Shown here piece by piece: positions 1-5,620 of a DNA stretch of 5,743 nt. The stretch covers positions 1 through 5,743 of the forward strand of contig DAOVMU010000106.1 in the NCBI GenBank assembly GCA_030630585.1, written 5' to 3'. The notes under the pieces are model-generated. The model had not been told where the DNA came from. It saw only the letters and a program-made list of their open reading frames with translations, and did not search any database. Both the position numbers and the translations under genes were made by a program. Within the stretch, counting starts at the first letter, position 1. Each line of letters opens with the position of its first letter. The DNA is from Candidatus Bathyarchaeota archaeon (GTDB taxonomy: Archaea; Thermoproteota; Bathyarchaeia; Bathyarchaeales; Bathycorpusculaceae).

Positions 1-107
1 ACATACCCTCTTGGGAGAAACGCGTGTTTTTCTCCTTCTGCAAAGGCTGTGAGAATTTCATTATTCTTGAACATAAGGGCTCTCGTTATTATTTCTATAA
101 TCGACAC
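1..107 (-). CDS. N-terminal part of a probable Nudix-family hydrolase (cut by window edge)
   Basis: The minus strand is open from a GTG at 107-105 to the window edge and gives 35 residues. They begin VSIIEIITRALMFKNNEILT and end in HAFLPRGY. A TGA lies two codons upstream in frame, so translation must start near here. The pattern is a beta strand with RALxFKNNEIL, a short loop, then an aromatic strand and LPRGYV. It resembles the segment just before the Nudix box, where the family usually has KILLV...FLPGGHVE. The diagnostic box GX5EX7REUXEEXGU would lie outside the window, so the family call is inference. Here the usual LPGG reads LPRG. An AAGTGA about six bases before the GTG may be a weak ribosome binding site. 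The gene diverges from rpoP. The open frame is convincing as a gene; the Nudix identity is only likely. Confidence 0.5.
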   Translation of the reverse strand, partial: MSIIEIITRALMFKNNEILTAFAEGEKHAFLPRGY

Positions 108-150
108 TCCGAATCACTTCTTTAGATGTTTTAACTTGTCCTATCCTTAC

Positions 151-158
151 TCTATAAG
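151..158 (-). promoter_or_regulatory. possible TATA box for the left-edge minus-strand gene
   Basis: Read on the minus strand this is CTTATAGA, about 45 bases before the GTG start at 107. With the usual archaeal spacing of about 25 bases, transcription would begin near 130 and leave a leader of about 20 bases. The match to the archaeal TATA consensus is loose and no strong BRE is visible. Confidence 0.25.
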
Positions 159-248
159 AATACACCTTTTATTTTCTTGTCTGGATTTTTCGCTTGCGAA
201 ACACATCTTTGCACGAGTTCAACAGAAATATCAATATACAAGGTTATG

Positions 249-265
249 AAAAAACAATGTTTTTT
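249..265. other. A-rich/T-rich inverted repeat, possible bidirectional terminator-like hairpin
   Basis: AAAAAAC, a three-base AAT loop and GTTTTTT form a perfect seven-pair inverted repeat ending in six T on either strand. It lies in the spacer (108-393) between the divergent left-edge gene and rpoP, where no terminator is expected. The A-T stem would be weak. I see no other convincing element in this spacer apart from the two promoter candidates. The reading frames crossing it match no family I know. Confidence 0.2.
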
Positions 266-346
266 GCTCTTGAATGAGGTTATAATTAATGGGAGAAGTT
301 CAGTATGTGTGTATATAGAAAAATGGATTTCAGGGAAAGTCAATAG

Positions 347-354
347 ATTTAAAT
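347..354 (+). promoter_or_regulatory. probable TATA box of rpoP
   Basis: ATTTAAAT sits about 43 bases before the rpoP ATG at 394. Archaeal TATA spacing puts the transcript start near 375-380, giving a short leader of about 15-20 bases. That fits the lack of a strong ribosome binding site before rpoP; only a purine-rich AAAGAGAGCGAAA is visible. A second TATA-like string, GTATATAG, lies at 311-318 but would give a longer leader. Confidence 0.4.
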
Positions 355-393
355 GGCACATTAGCTACCCATCGTTAAAGAGAGCGAAACACG

Positions 394-564
394 ATGTCTG
401 AAAAAACAGGTGACGGAGTTGCTTACGAGTGTGTGAGATGCGGGGCAAAAGTGCCTACTGAAGAGTTGGAGCTACGCGGTGGAGGAATCAAATGCACTTT
501 CTGCGGATACCGCATCTTGAAGAAAATTAGGCCACCTGTTATAAAGCGGGTTTCCACAGATTAG
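394..564 (+). CDS. rpoP: DNA-directed RNA polymerase subunit Rpo12 (subunit P)
   Basis: This 56-residue protein is the small zinc-binding subunit Rpo12/RpoP of archaeal RNA polymerase, counterpart of eukaryotic Rpb12. It sits on the core scaffold and helps assembly. The sequence shows one zinc ribbon: CVRC at residues 13-16 and CTFCGYRI at 34-41, so C13, C16, C34 and C37 should bind Zn2+. It is followed by the basic tail KKIRPPVIKRV typical of the family, whose members run about 45-60 residues. The ATG at 394 is the only start giving the expected short N-terminus. In many archaea rpoP follows the ribosomal protein L37Ae gene; here no such gene precedes it, and a TATA box of its own is plausible. 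Its TAG (562-564) overlaps the cofD stop on the other strand. Confidence 0.93.
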   Translation: MSEKTGDGVAYECVRCGAKVPTEELELRGGGIKCTFCGYRILKKIRPPVIKRVSTD

Positions 565-1523
565 TATGCAGTGGGATCAAGGGCGTCCAAAGCTAGTCTC
601 GCTAATTCGACCTTGTCTTCTAGCGACCGCATGATCGTATTAGCTGCGATGGCCTTCATCCCAAGCCTTTCAATCTTTTCTTTCTCTACCGTGTCAACTT
701 CGTCCAATATGAACACGTCAAGAAGGTCGCGGTATAGAAGAGCAACAGAGTAAGCTGAAACCTTTAGTCCTAGCCCCCGCATCAACTTGTCTGCAGGTCC
801 TTTTATCGTGCCACCTCCAACAATTGGACTTATGGCGACCACTTTTGCTGTGGTTTCCTTCAAAGCCTCTCTGATTTTCTTGACTGCTAGAATTGGACCT
901 ATGCTTACTATTGGGTTGCTTGGACATACTATGATGCCACTAGCATCTTGTATGGATTCGATGACTCCAGGAGTTGGGTGTGCTGACTCGGCGCCTTCAA
1001 AAATCACATCTAGAACCTTATCTTTTGCTCCTCTTTTTACAAGATATTCTTCAAAATGCATTTTACCGAAATTTGTAAGTATTTGTGGGGCAATTTTTCC
1101 ATTTGTCATAGGTAGAATATTCACTTTGAGTCCAAGAGATTTGCAGAGTTTCTGTGTAACCTCGCCTAGGGAAAACCCATTTTTCAGAAGCTGTGTCCTG
1201 TAAATGTGTGTAGCAAGGTCTTTGTCGCCAAGCTTGAACCATGTTTCCAAACCATATTTTTGAAACATGTTAAGGCAGTTGAACGTGTCGCTTTGTATTC
1301 CCCATCCCTTCTCTTCATTCACAATACCTGCTAGAGTGTACATTAAGATGTCAGGGTCTGGGGAAATATGTAAACCGTAAAGCTCTATGTCATCACCAGT
1401 GTTGACAATTATCGTTATATTTTCTTGTGGCAATATTCTAACGAGACCTTGAAGAAATTTGGCGGCACCGATCCCTCCTGCTAGACAAGTTACTCGTTTG
1501 ATCAAAGAGACTGCCCTCGCCAT
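561..1523 (-). CDS. cofD: 2-phospho-L-lactate transferase CofD (coenzyme F420 biosynthesis)
   Basis: CofD joins the activated lactate/enolpyruvate moiety (LPPG or EPPG) to the deazaflavin Fo, making F420-0 or its dehydro form, in the cytoplasm. The 320 residues cover the whole family. Visible are the glycine-rich nucleotide loop GGIGAAK (16-22), NTGDD (41-45) and HISPDPD (52-58), which supply metal- and Fo-site residues in the family. Also present are WGIQSDT (74-80), LGDKDLATHI (98-107), LPMTN (137-141), CPSNPIVSIGPIL (200-212), SPIVGG (232-237), KGPADKLM (241-248) and DVFILDE (269-275). The ATG at 1523 has no clear ribosome binding site. A TTG at codon 7 (1505) has GAGGG at 1518-1514, eight bases away, and would give a 314-residue protein closer to family length, so the start is uncertain. 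It lies downstream of the eight-cysteine gene on the same strand with a 50-60 base gap. Confidence 0.95.
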   Translation of the reverse strand: MARAVSLIKRVTCLAGGIGAAKFLQGLVRILPQENITIIVNTGDDIELYGLHISPDPDILMYTLAGIVNEEKGWGIQSDTFNCLNMFQKYGLETWFKLGDKDLATHIYRTQLLKNGFSLGEVTQKLCKSLGLKVNILPMTNGKIAPQILTNFGKMHFEEYLVKRGAKDKVLDVIFEGAESAHPTPGVIESIQDASGIIVCPSNPIVSIGPILAVKKIREALKETTAKVVAISPIVGGGTIKGPADKLMRGLGLKVSAYSVALLYRDLLDVFILDEVDTVEKEKIERLGMKAIAANTIMRSLEDKVELARLALDALDPTAY

Positions 1524-1563
1524 ATGTTGCGGTTGGTTAAGGTTTAATGTTAACTGTTTATGT

Positions 1564-1573
1564 CTCTATAGAG
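1564..1573 (-). promoter_or_regulatory. palindromic CTCTATAGAG, possible cofD TATA element
   Basis: A perfect ten-base palindrome lies in the 56-base gap between the stop of the eight-cysteine gene and cofD. Its centre is about 45 bases before the ATG at 1523. It could act as a TATA box giving a leader of about 20 bases, or as a small operator. The two genes may instead share the promoter near 1954-1967. Confidence 0.25.
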
Positions 1574-1579
1574 GGGCTT

Positions 1580-1870
1580 TTAGAAAATTTCTTTTTCGCC
1601 CACCTTTCTCAGAATTTTTCCGCGAAGCTTCACAGGGGGTCCAACAACTTCTTCCACCCGTTTTTCGGTTGTTTTCCGTTTTATGGTTTCTCCGCATATG
1701 CCGCTCGGCAGCAGTCTTCGCTTAATGCACGTTGCATAGTTGCAATTTGCGACGTTGCATTTTTCATCGGTCCACCTGCACCAGACATCATCACCTCTAT
1801 AGATTATAGCGCGTTTTCCACATTTGAACAAATTACATCGGGGGGAACAATATTTTACTTCACCCAACAT
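1580..1870 (-). CDS. small eight-cysteine protein of unknown function, possible metal binding
   Basis: I do not recognise this 96-residue protein. From the ATG at 1870 it has cysteines at residues 8, 12, 17, 31, 38, 43, 48 and 59, spaced C-X3-C-X4-C-X13-C-X6-C-X4-C-X4-C-X10-C, all in the first 60 residues. The rest is basic and lysine/arginine-rich (about 15 K/R in the last 37), ending KVGEKEIF. There is no signal peptide or membrane segment. Eight cysteines at short intervals suggest zinc or iron-sulfur binding, or disulfides; I cannot choose. The ATG is preferred because AAGGT (1882-1878) lies seven bases before it, whereas the GTG at 1876 is too close to it. A good TATA box lies upstream, and cofD follows on the same strand. 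An overlapping plus-strand frame is open but lacks any family feature. Confidence 0.68.
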   Translation of the reverse strand: MLGEVKYCSPRCNLFKCGKRAIIYRGDDVWCRWTDEKCNVANCNYATCIKRRLLPSGICGETIKRKTTEKRVEEVVGPPVKLRGKILRKVGEKEIF

Positions 1871-1953
1871 AGACACTACCTTAGTGTGGTTTCATGCAAA
1901 ATCCAATTTCGGGCATTTTCACGTTTCAACAAAAATGGCTTAGGTGTTTGAGT

Positions 1954-1967
1954 ATTATAAATCTTTC
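1954..1967 (-). promoter_or_regulatory. TATA/BRE-like promoter of the eight-cysteine gene (possibly with cofD)
   Basis: On the minus strand the order is GAAAGA then TTTATAAT, a good archaeal BRE plus TATA arrangement. It lies just beyond the stop of the surface protein gene and about 85 bases before the ATG at 1870. Transcription would start near 1930, leaving a leader of about 60 bases. The position separates this transcript from the surface protein gene. Confidence 0.45.
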
Positions 1968-1974
1968 CAATTCG

Positions 1975-4089
1975 CTACTCCTCTTTGGGAGTTGATTTGA
2001 CTCTGTGATAAATGAAGGCAAGCAGAAAAATAGCAATCAGCAATGACATGAAGACTGCAGTAATGAAAAGACTTGTTTCTGTTATGAAACCGCCGATTGA
2101 TACAATTCCTCCTATTTTTAATGTAATCGTTGTCGACTCTTGAAGATAAAGTGTAGTGCTTTCATATGTCTTTTCACCTATGTAAACAAGGATTCTGTAG
2201 TTGCCACCGACGAGGTTTGTAAATTGTGCGCCTCCTCCTACTCCAGTATTTAAGGATGAAAGAACGGTTCCTTCACGTACTATTGTGATGTTTGCATTTG
2301 GTGTCCCTTGTCCAAAAAAGTCCAGTACATTAATGCCAAGTGTTAGATTGTAGAGCCTGCAATAAACTGTAAGAGTAGTTGGCTGGTTTATGAGGAGTAT
2401 TGTTGTCTGGTTCAAGAGTATTTCGTCTTTATACACATCCACTATGTACTTTCCAAAAGTAGAATTGAAAGCAACTTCTCCAGTCGCCCCCGTGTTTTCC
2501 ATTCCCACCAAGCCGCTTAGCCCAATGCCCCATTCATAAACCTTCACTTGTGCATCCTGCAATGCCAAGCCGTTTCTGTCATAAACACTTATAATGAGTT
2601 CGTACGTCGGGCAGGTTATGTTGAGCCAGCTCGTGGATGTCAGGTTTATTGTGGCTGTGTCGAATATATAGGTATAACGATTTGCTTGTATGGTGTAGCT
2701 AATGTTTGTGAACATGTTTTGAAATATGCTTATGCCTGTTATGTCAGTCTCAGAGAAGAGTGGAGTGGGGGTTATGGGAATATCTAATCTCGAGATATAG
2801 GTGAAGTTTACGTTTATACTGACAAAGGGAAGTGCCATTCCTTCTACATCTTTGATTGCTACTTTGATGTGAGCAAGGGAACACGTAATGTTTACAGCTG
2901 AGTCTCCAGTAAGGTTTCCAGCTAAACTTATCCATGATGTTTCACCTATTTCTGCCTTCGGTCCATCCGAGGTATTCCAAAACGCCTTAAAAATATAATT
3001 CGCAGCTTCCAAATAGAAAGATGTAACTCCTTCTTCATTCGTGGTTTCATCTCCTACTATTGGAGGGCTGGTAACGTTCCATGCTTCAACTAGAACGCCT
3101 TTCACAGGCTCTTTGTCTAAATTAAACGTCTTAACCTCGCAAGCAAATGACTTAGAAACAACTGTGAAATTTTGGCTATCCGCCACCGCTTTTTCAGTCC
3201 CAAGCGGTTTTGTATCCTTTACATCAACTCTGTAAAGCCCTATGCTAGCGTTTGCGGGAATTGTCCAGTTCGCTGTTATTATCCCAATGGATCCTGACGC
3301 GTTACTTAGCGTAAGTTCAACTGTTCCGTTAGGGTGAGTTATCTTAATCGTTAAGAACTCGATCGAAGTGTAATTCGCAGCTTGAATATAGACTGTTTGA
3401 AACCTGTGATACTCCACGGCATCCGTCAATCCTACGGTAAAGCTTCCCTCAAGAGTTCGGTTGAATGTATTTAGTGACATGTTGTAAGTGCCGACGTAGA
3501 AGGTGTGAGGGTTCTTGTCAAAATCCGGAGGATAGGTTTTGTTTGCTTCTCCATAGCCATCTTGGACTATTGGTATGGTGATGTTCGATGTATGTGTCAC
3601 GTTTGCGGGGTCTGTTACTGTTATGTTCGCGAAGGTTGTGGCATTTCCACCGGTGACTGCGGCGAGAATAGTGATGTTCGCGCCCTCTTGTAGCTGCTCT
3701 GGATAAGGAGGTGTTACAGCTTTAATGATGTAGTGAGTTTGGACGAGAAATTTCGAAGTACTATTTTCTCCAGTGCTTAGGTCTTGCAGTTGCACCAGAT
3801 GTTCACCGTAGGTACTGTTTGGAATAATAAACGTGTCCGACACATCGTATAGGGTTGCGTTTCCGCTTTTAACTTCCTCATCACCGAAAAGGATTCTATA
3901 GGAACCGTTCTCTGTGCTAATTTGACCAGTCACTGATACACCAGTCCCTACACGCCCTTCGGAGGGGGACAGTTGGCTTATTGAGACTTCAGCAGAAACA
4001 TTTGCCGCAGGCATGACTATGAAAAAAGTTGAAACGAGCAGAATTAATAAGAAGGTTGTAATCTTTTTTGTGTGCAGTTCTTTGTGCAA
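1975..4089 (-). CDS. large secreted, membrane-anchored surface glycoprotein with Ig-like and carboxypeptidase-regulatory-like repeats
   Basis: The 704-residue protein is built for the outside of the cell. It has a basic N-terminus (K8, K9), a hydrophobic core at 11-27 and a likely cleavage after VSA (33). A TIG-like beta domain spans about 35-117 (SPSEGRVGTGVSVTG). Two macroglobulin-like beta sandwiches follow at about 120-220 and 223-311. Four carboxypeptidase-regulatory-like repeats lie at about 317-403, 407-493, 497-577 and 580-657. A membrane helix at about 671-694 leads to a charged tail, HRVKSTPKEE. I count 30 N-X-S/T sequons, pointing to heavy N-glycosylation. The four cysteines fall only at repeat boundaries (317, 403, 493, 577). 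No catalytic motif is visible; the role is probably structural, adhesive or substrate binding. The start is TTG, because a TGA precedes it in frame and the first in-frame ATG (residue 26) would destroy the signal peptide. Confidence 0.88.
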   Translation of the reverse strand: MHKELHTKKITTFLLILLVSTFFIVMPAANVSAEVSISQLSPSEGRVGTGVSVTGQISTENGSYRILFGDEEVKSGNATLYDVSDTFIIPNSTYGEHLVQLQDLSTGENSTSKFLVQTHYIIKAVTPPYPEQLQEGANITILAAVTGGNATTFANITVTDPANVTHTSNITIPIVQDGYGEANKTYPPDFDKNPHTFYVGTYNMSLNTFNRTLEGSFTVGLTDAVEYHRFQTVYIQAANYTSIEFLTIKITHPNGTVELTLSNASGSIGIITANWTIPANASIGLYRVDVKDTKPLGTEKAVADSQNFTVVSKSFACEVKTFNLDKEPVKGVLVEAWNVTSPPIVGDETTNEEGVTSFYLEAANYIFKAFWNTSDGPKAEIGETSWISLAGNLTGDSAVNITCSLAHIKVAIKDVEGMALPFVSINVNFTYISRLDIPITPTPLFSETDITGISIFQNMFTNISYTIQANRYTYIFDTATINLTSTSWLNITCPTYELIISVYDRNGLALQDAQVKVYEWGIGLSGLVGMENTGATGEVAFNSTFGKYIVDVYKDEILLNQTTILLINQPTTLTVYCRLYNLTLGINVLDFFGQGTPNANITIVREGTVLSSLNTGVGGGAQFTNLVGGNYRILVYIGEKTYESTTLYLQESTTITLKIGGIVSIGGFITETSLFITAVFMSLLIAIFLLAFIYHRVKSTPKEE

Positions 4090-4095
4090 TTTGTT

Positions 4096-4100
4096 CCCTC
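4096..4100 (-). promoter_or_regulatory. ribosome binding site GAGGG deciding the TTG start of the surface protein
   Basis: On the minus strand GAGGG is followed by six bases (AACAAA) and then TTG at 4089-4087. The same stretch holds an ATG (4103-4101) in another frame, whose overlapping TGA closes the surface protein frame upstream. This makes the TTG the only well-placed start. Confidence 0.6.
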
Positions 4101-4145
4101 ATGTTATGGCTATACGAAGGTTTGACACTTCTTAGTAAAGAGGAT

Positions 4146-4160
4146 GTTTTAAACTTTTAT
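4146..4160 (-). promoter_or_regulatory. probable TATA/BRE promoter of the surface protein gene
   Basis: On the minus strand ATAAAAG precedes TTTAAAAC, an archaeal BRE/TATA-like pair about 60 bases before the TTG. Transcription would start near 4122-4126, with a leader of about 35 bases. It lies in the 219-base divergent region 4090-4308, which otherwise holds only the opposing promoter and ribosome binding site at its right end. Confidence 0.45.
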
Positions 4161-4262
4161 CTGTTCTCACTCTCCGAGCATATTATCATTTCCTTTTTCG
4201 CTAAACTCAGACATCTTAGAACTAAGTAGAAAGCTAAATCTCCTTGACGTTTCCACAAGCGG

Positions 4263-4270
4263 TAAATATC
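4263..4270 (+). promoter_or_regulatory. possible TATA box upstream of the glyA relic
   Basis: TAAATATC, preceded by AAGCGG, lies about 43 bases before the ATG at 4309. Standard spacing predicts a transcript start near 4290 and a leader of about 20 bases containing the ribosome binding site. The control region of the relic therefore still looks functional. Confidence 0.35.
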
Positions 4271-4296
4271 TGAACGGAAAGAAAATTTGATGATTT

Positions 4297-4303
4297 AAGG
4301 TGA
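4297..4303 (+). promoter_or_regulatory. strong ribosome binding site of the glyA relic
   Basis: AAGGTGA sits five bases before the ATG at 4309 and matches the archaeal anti-Shine-Dalgarno well. It is the strongest such site in the window, which is odd for a gene whose coding part has decayed. Confidence 0.6.
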
Positions 4304-4308
4304 CGTAA

Positions 4309-4572
4309 ATGATTGCGGATATTCTAGACCTAGTGCAAAAACAGGAGCAATGGCATGAGAAACAGTGTATCAACCTTATCCCTTCAGAAAACATGACGAG
4401 CCCTCAAGCATGCATGCATATAGCAACATCAGAATTATCACTATTGCCGTACGTTATCATAACTAAAGCTATTCTCTTCGGCCATAGTAAAGACGATAGC
4501 GAACCACAGACACATCAACAAAGTAAAAGGAAAAACACCATAGCTCTCTCGGTAACAAGACAAAGTGCGTAG
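4309..4572 (+). pseudogene. glyA: decayed, internally deleted serine hydroxymethyltransferase relic
   Basis: The first 43 residues (MIADILDLVQKQEQWHEKQ, then INLIPSENMTSPQ... to about SEL) match the N-terminus of serine hydroxymethyltransferase. That PLP enzyme interconverts serine and glycine with a folate or pterin one-carbon carrier. The family then continues HRYAEG and GxRYYxGC; here this is replaced by about ten unrelated residues. Later LFGHSKDDSEP (55-65) fits the family's LF-x-A-E-x-A-x-V-x-P, with L, F and P in register. KNTIALSVTR (75-84) resembles GD-x-I-MALSVPxGG. The frame stops at 87 residues against about 420-440 for the family, so the PLP lysine and most of the active site are missing. 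A shifted frame near 4438-4455 still reads Y-H-Y with a GCCG tract, which suggests indels. The alignment is from memory of the family and the later segments are inference. Promoter and ribosome binding site remain. It may still be translated as a short protein. Confidence 0.68.
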
Positions 4573-4600
4573 AAATCTGCACATCACAATAGGACACATC

Positions 4601-4608
4601 TTTATTAA
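4601..4608 (+). promoter_or_regulatory. probable TATA box of taw1
   Basis: TTTATTAA lies about 48 bases before the ATG at 4652. Transcription would start near 4630, leaving a leader of about 22 bases that includes the GAGGA site. The box lies just beyond the stop of the glyA relic (4572), so taw1 probably has its own promoter. Confidence 0.45.
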
Positions 4609-4639
4609 TGCAAAATGGATTGATTCTCCTAGAAAATTT

Positions 4640-4644
4640 GAGGA
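4640..4644 (+). promoter_or_regulatory. ribosome binding site deciding the taw1 start
   Basis: GAGGA is seven bases before the ATG at 4652. The frame is open further upstream to a GTG at 4565, but that start has no such site and overlaps the glyA relic. It would also add 29 residues unlike anything in the Taw1 family. Confidence 0.6.
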
Positions 4645-4651
4645 CCCACCA

Positions 4652-5608
4652 ATGCAGTCTCAGATTCCAAAAGAACTTCTTCAACTGATGAAAACCCAAA
4701 AATATCATATGATAGGCCAGCACTCAGCTGTCAAGCGTTGCCGATGGCTCTACAACACATTAATCCACAACCAACCTTGTTACAAACAAAAATTCTACGG
4801 AATAAAGACCCACCAATGCATACAGATGACGCCAACAGCTTTCAACTGTACAATGCGATGTCTGTTTTGTTGGAGGGCTCAAAGCGGAGACAGAGGAATG
4901 AAGTGGAAGGAGACAGCGTTGCCAGCCTGTGATGAACCTGAAGACATTGTAGAGGGCTGTATAAAAGCGCAAATGAGGCTATTGAGCGGCTACAAGGCAA
5001 ACGTCAAAGCCGACAAGGAAAAGTATAGAGAAGCATTAACGCCGAGACATGCTGCCATAAGTCTAGCTGGGGAACCAACGCTCTATCCACGGCTTGGAGA
5101 GTTGATTAAATCCTTCCACAAAAGAGGCTTCACAACATTCCTCGTGTCAAATGGGACAATACCCGAAGCATTGTCTAAATTAAGCGAAGAACCCTCACAG
5201 CTTTACATTTCAACATGCGCCCCAAACAAAAAAATTTTCTACGAGACTTGCCGACCTCAAATCCCAAATGCTTGGGAGAGGTTAAACGAAACTCTTGCTC
5301 TGCTACCAAGCTTCAAATGCCCCACCGTGATGCGTATAACTCTAGTCCGCCATCTCAACCTTAAACACCCGGAATTCTATGGCAAACTTGTAGAAAAAGC
5401 CCATCCCACTTACGTGGAGCCGAAAGCTTATATGCATGTTGGATTTTCACGGCTGAGACTAACATATGCAAACACGCCGCTACATAAGGAAATCCAAGAC
5501 TTTGCCGTTTCATTGGCTGAGGAAACTAGTTACAAGGTGCTTGACGAATCAAGAAGTAGCCGAGTGGTTTTATTAAGTAGACTGGAAAAACCCATCAAGC
5601 TGGGATAG
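4652..5608 (+). CDS. taw1: tRNA 4-demethylwyosine synthase Taw1 (radical SAM)
   Basis: Taw1 (TYW1 homologue) condenses two carbons of pyruvate with N1-methylguanosine at position 37 of tRNA-Phe to form 4-demethylwyosine, the tricyclic core of archaeal wyosines. The 318 residues fit the family. C66-X3-C70-X2-C73 in NCTMRCLFCW binds the radical SAM 4Fe-4S cluster. C30, C43 and C56, spaced C-X12-C-X12-C, match the three ligands of the second cluster that distinguishes Taw1 from other radical SAM enzymes. Further family blocks are HQCIQMTP (54-61), AGEPT (139-143), VSNGT (165-169), STCAPN (187-192), YMHVGFSR (260-267) and SRVVLLSR (303-310). The flavodoxin domain of eukaryotic TYW1 is absent, as in archaea. 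All cluster residues are present, so the enzyme should be active. It needs Trm5-made m1G37, which is not encoded here. Confidence 0.95.
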   Translation: MQSQIPKELLQLMKTQKYHMIGQHSAVKRCRWLYNTLIHNQPCYKQKFYGIKTHQCIQMTPTAFNCTMRCLFCWRAQSGDRGMKWKETALPACDEPEDIVEGCIKAQMRLLSGYKANVKADKEKYREALTPRHAAISLAGEPTLYPRLGELIKSFHKRGFTTFLVSNGTIPEALSKLSEEPSQLYISTCAPNKKIFYETCRPQIPNAWERLNETLALLPSFKCPTVMRITLVRHLNLKHPEFYGKLVEKAHPTYVEPKAYMHVGFSRLRLTYANTPLHKEIQDFAVSLAEETSYKVLDESRSSRVVLLSRLEKPIKLG

Positions 5609-5620
5609 CATCAAAAAGAC

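Noticed and set aside
152..361. Minus-strand frame of 69 codons in the rpoP upstream spacer
   Set aside because: No recognisable domain and no well-placed ribosome binding site. It would cover the promoter candidates of both flanking genes.
177..401. Plus-strand frame of 74 codons overlapping the rpoP start
   Set aside because: The composition matches no family I know and it overlaps the start of the certain rpoP gene. The best internal ATG (246) lies on the A/T inverted repeat and has only a weak AAGG two bases away.
787..1203. Plus-strand frame of 138 codons inside cofD
   Set aside because: It is antisense to a fully conserved CofD coding region; the frame is open only as a by-product of that gene's codon use.
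1547..1951. Plus-strand frames of 88 and 134 codons opposite the eight-cysteine gene
   Set aside because: They lack family features and good start signals. The minus strand has a TATA/BRE pair, a ribosome binding site and a patterned cysteine protein.
4167..4394. Minus-strand frame of 75 codons over the divergent promoter region
   Set aside because: It runs antisense to the conserved SHMT start and across the promoter and ribosome binding site of that gene.
4565..4651. N-terminal extension of Taw1 from the GTG at 4565
   Set aside because: It adds 29 residues not seen in the family, overlaps the glyA relic and contains the TATA box and GAGGA site that fit the ATG at 4652.
4469..4723. Minus-strand frame of 84 codons opposite the glyA relic and taw1 start
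   Set aside because: No domain is visible, and it is antisense to the well-supported taw1 N-terminus.
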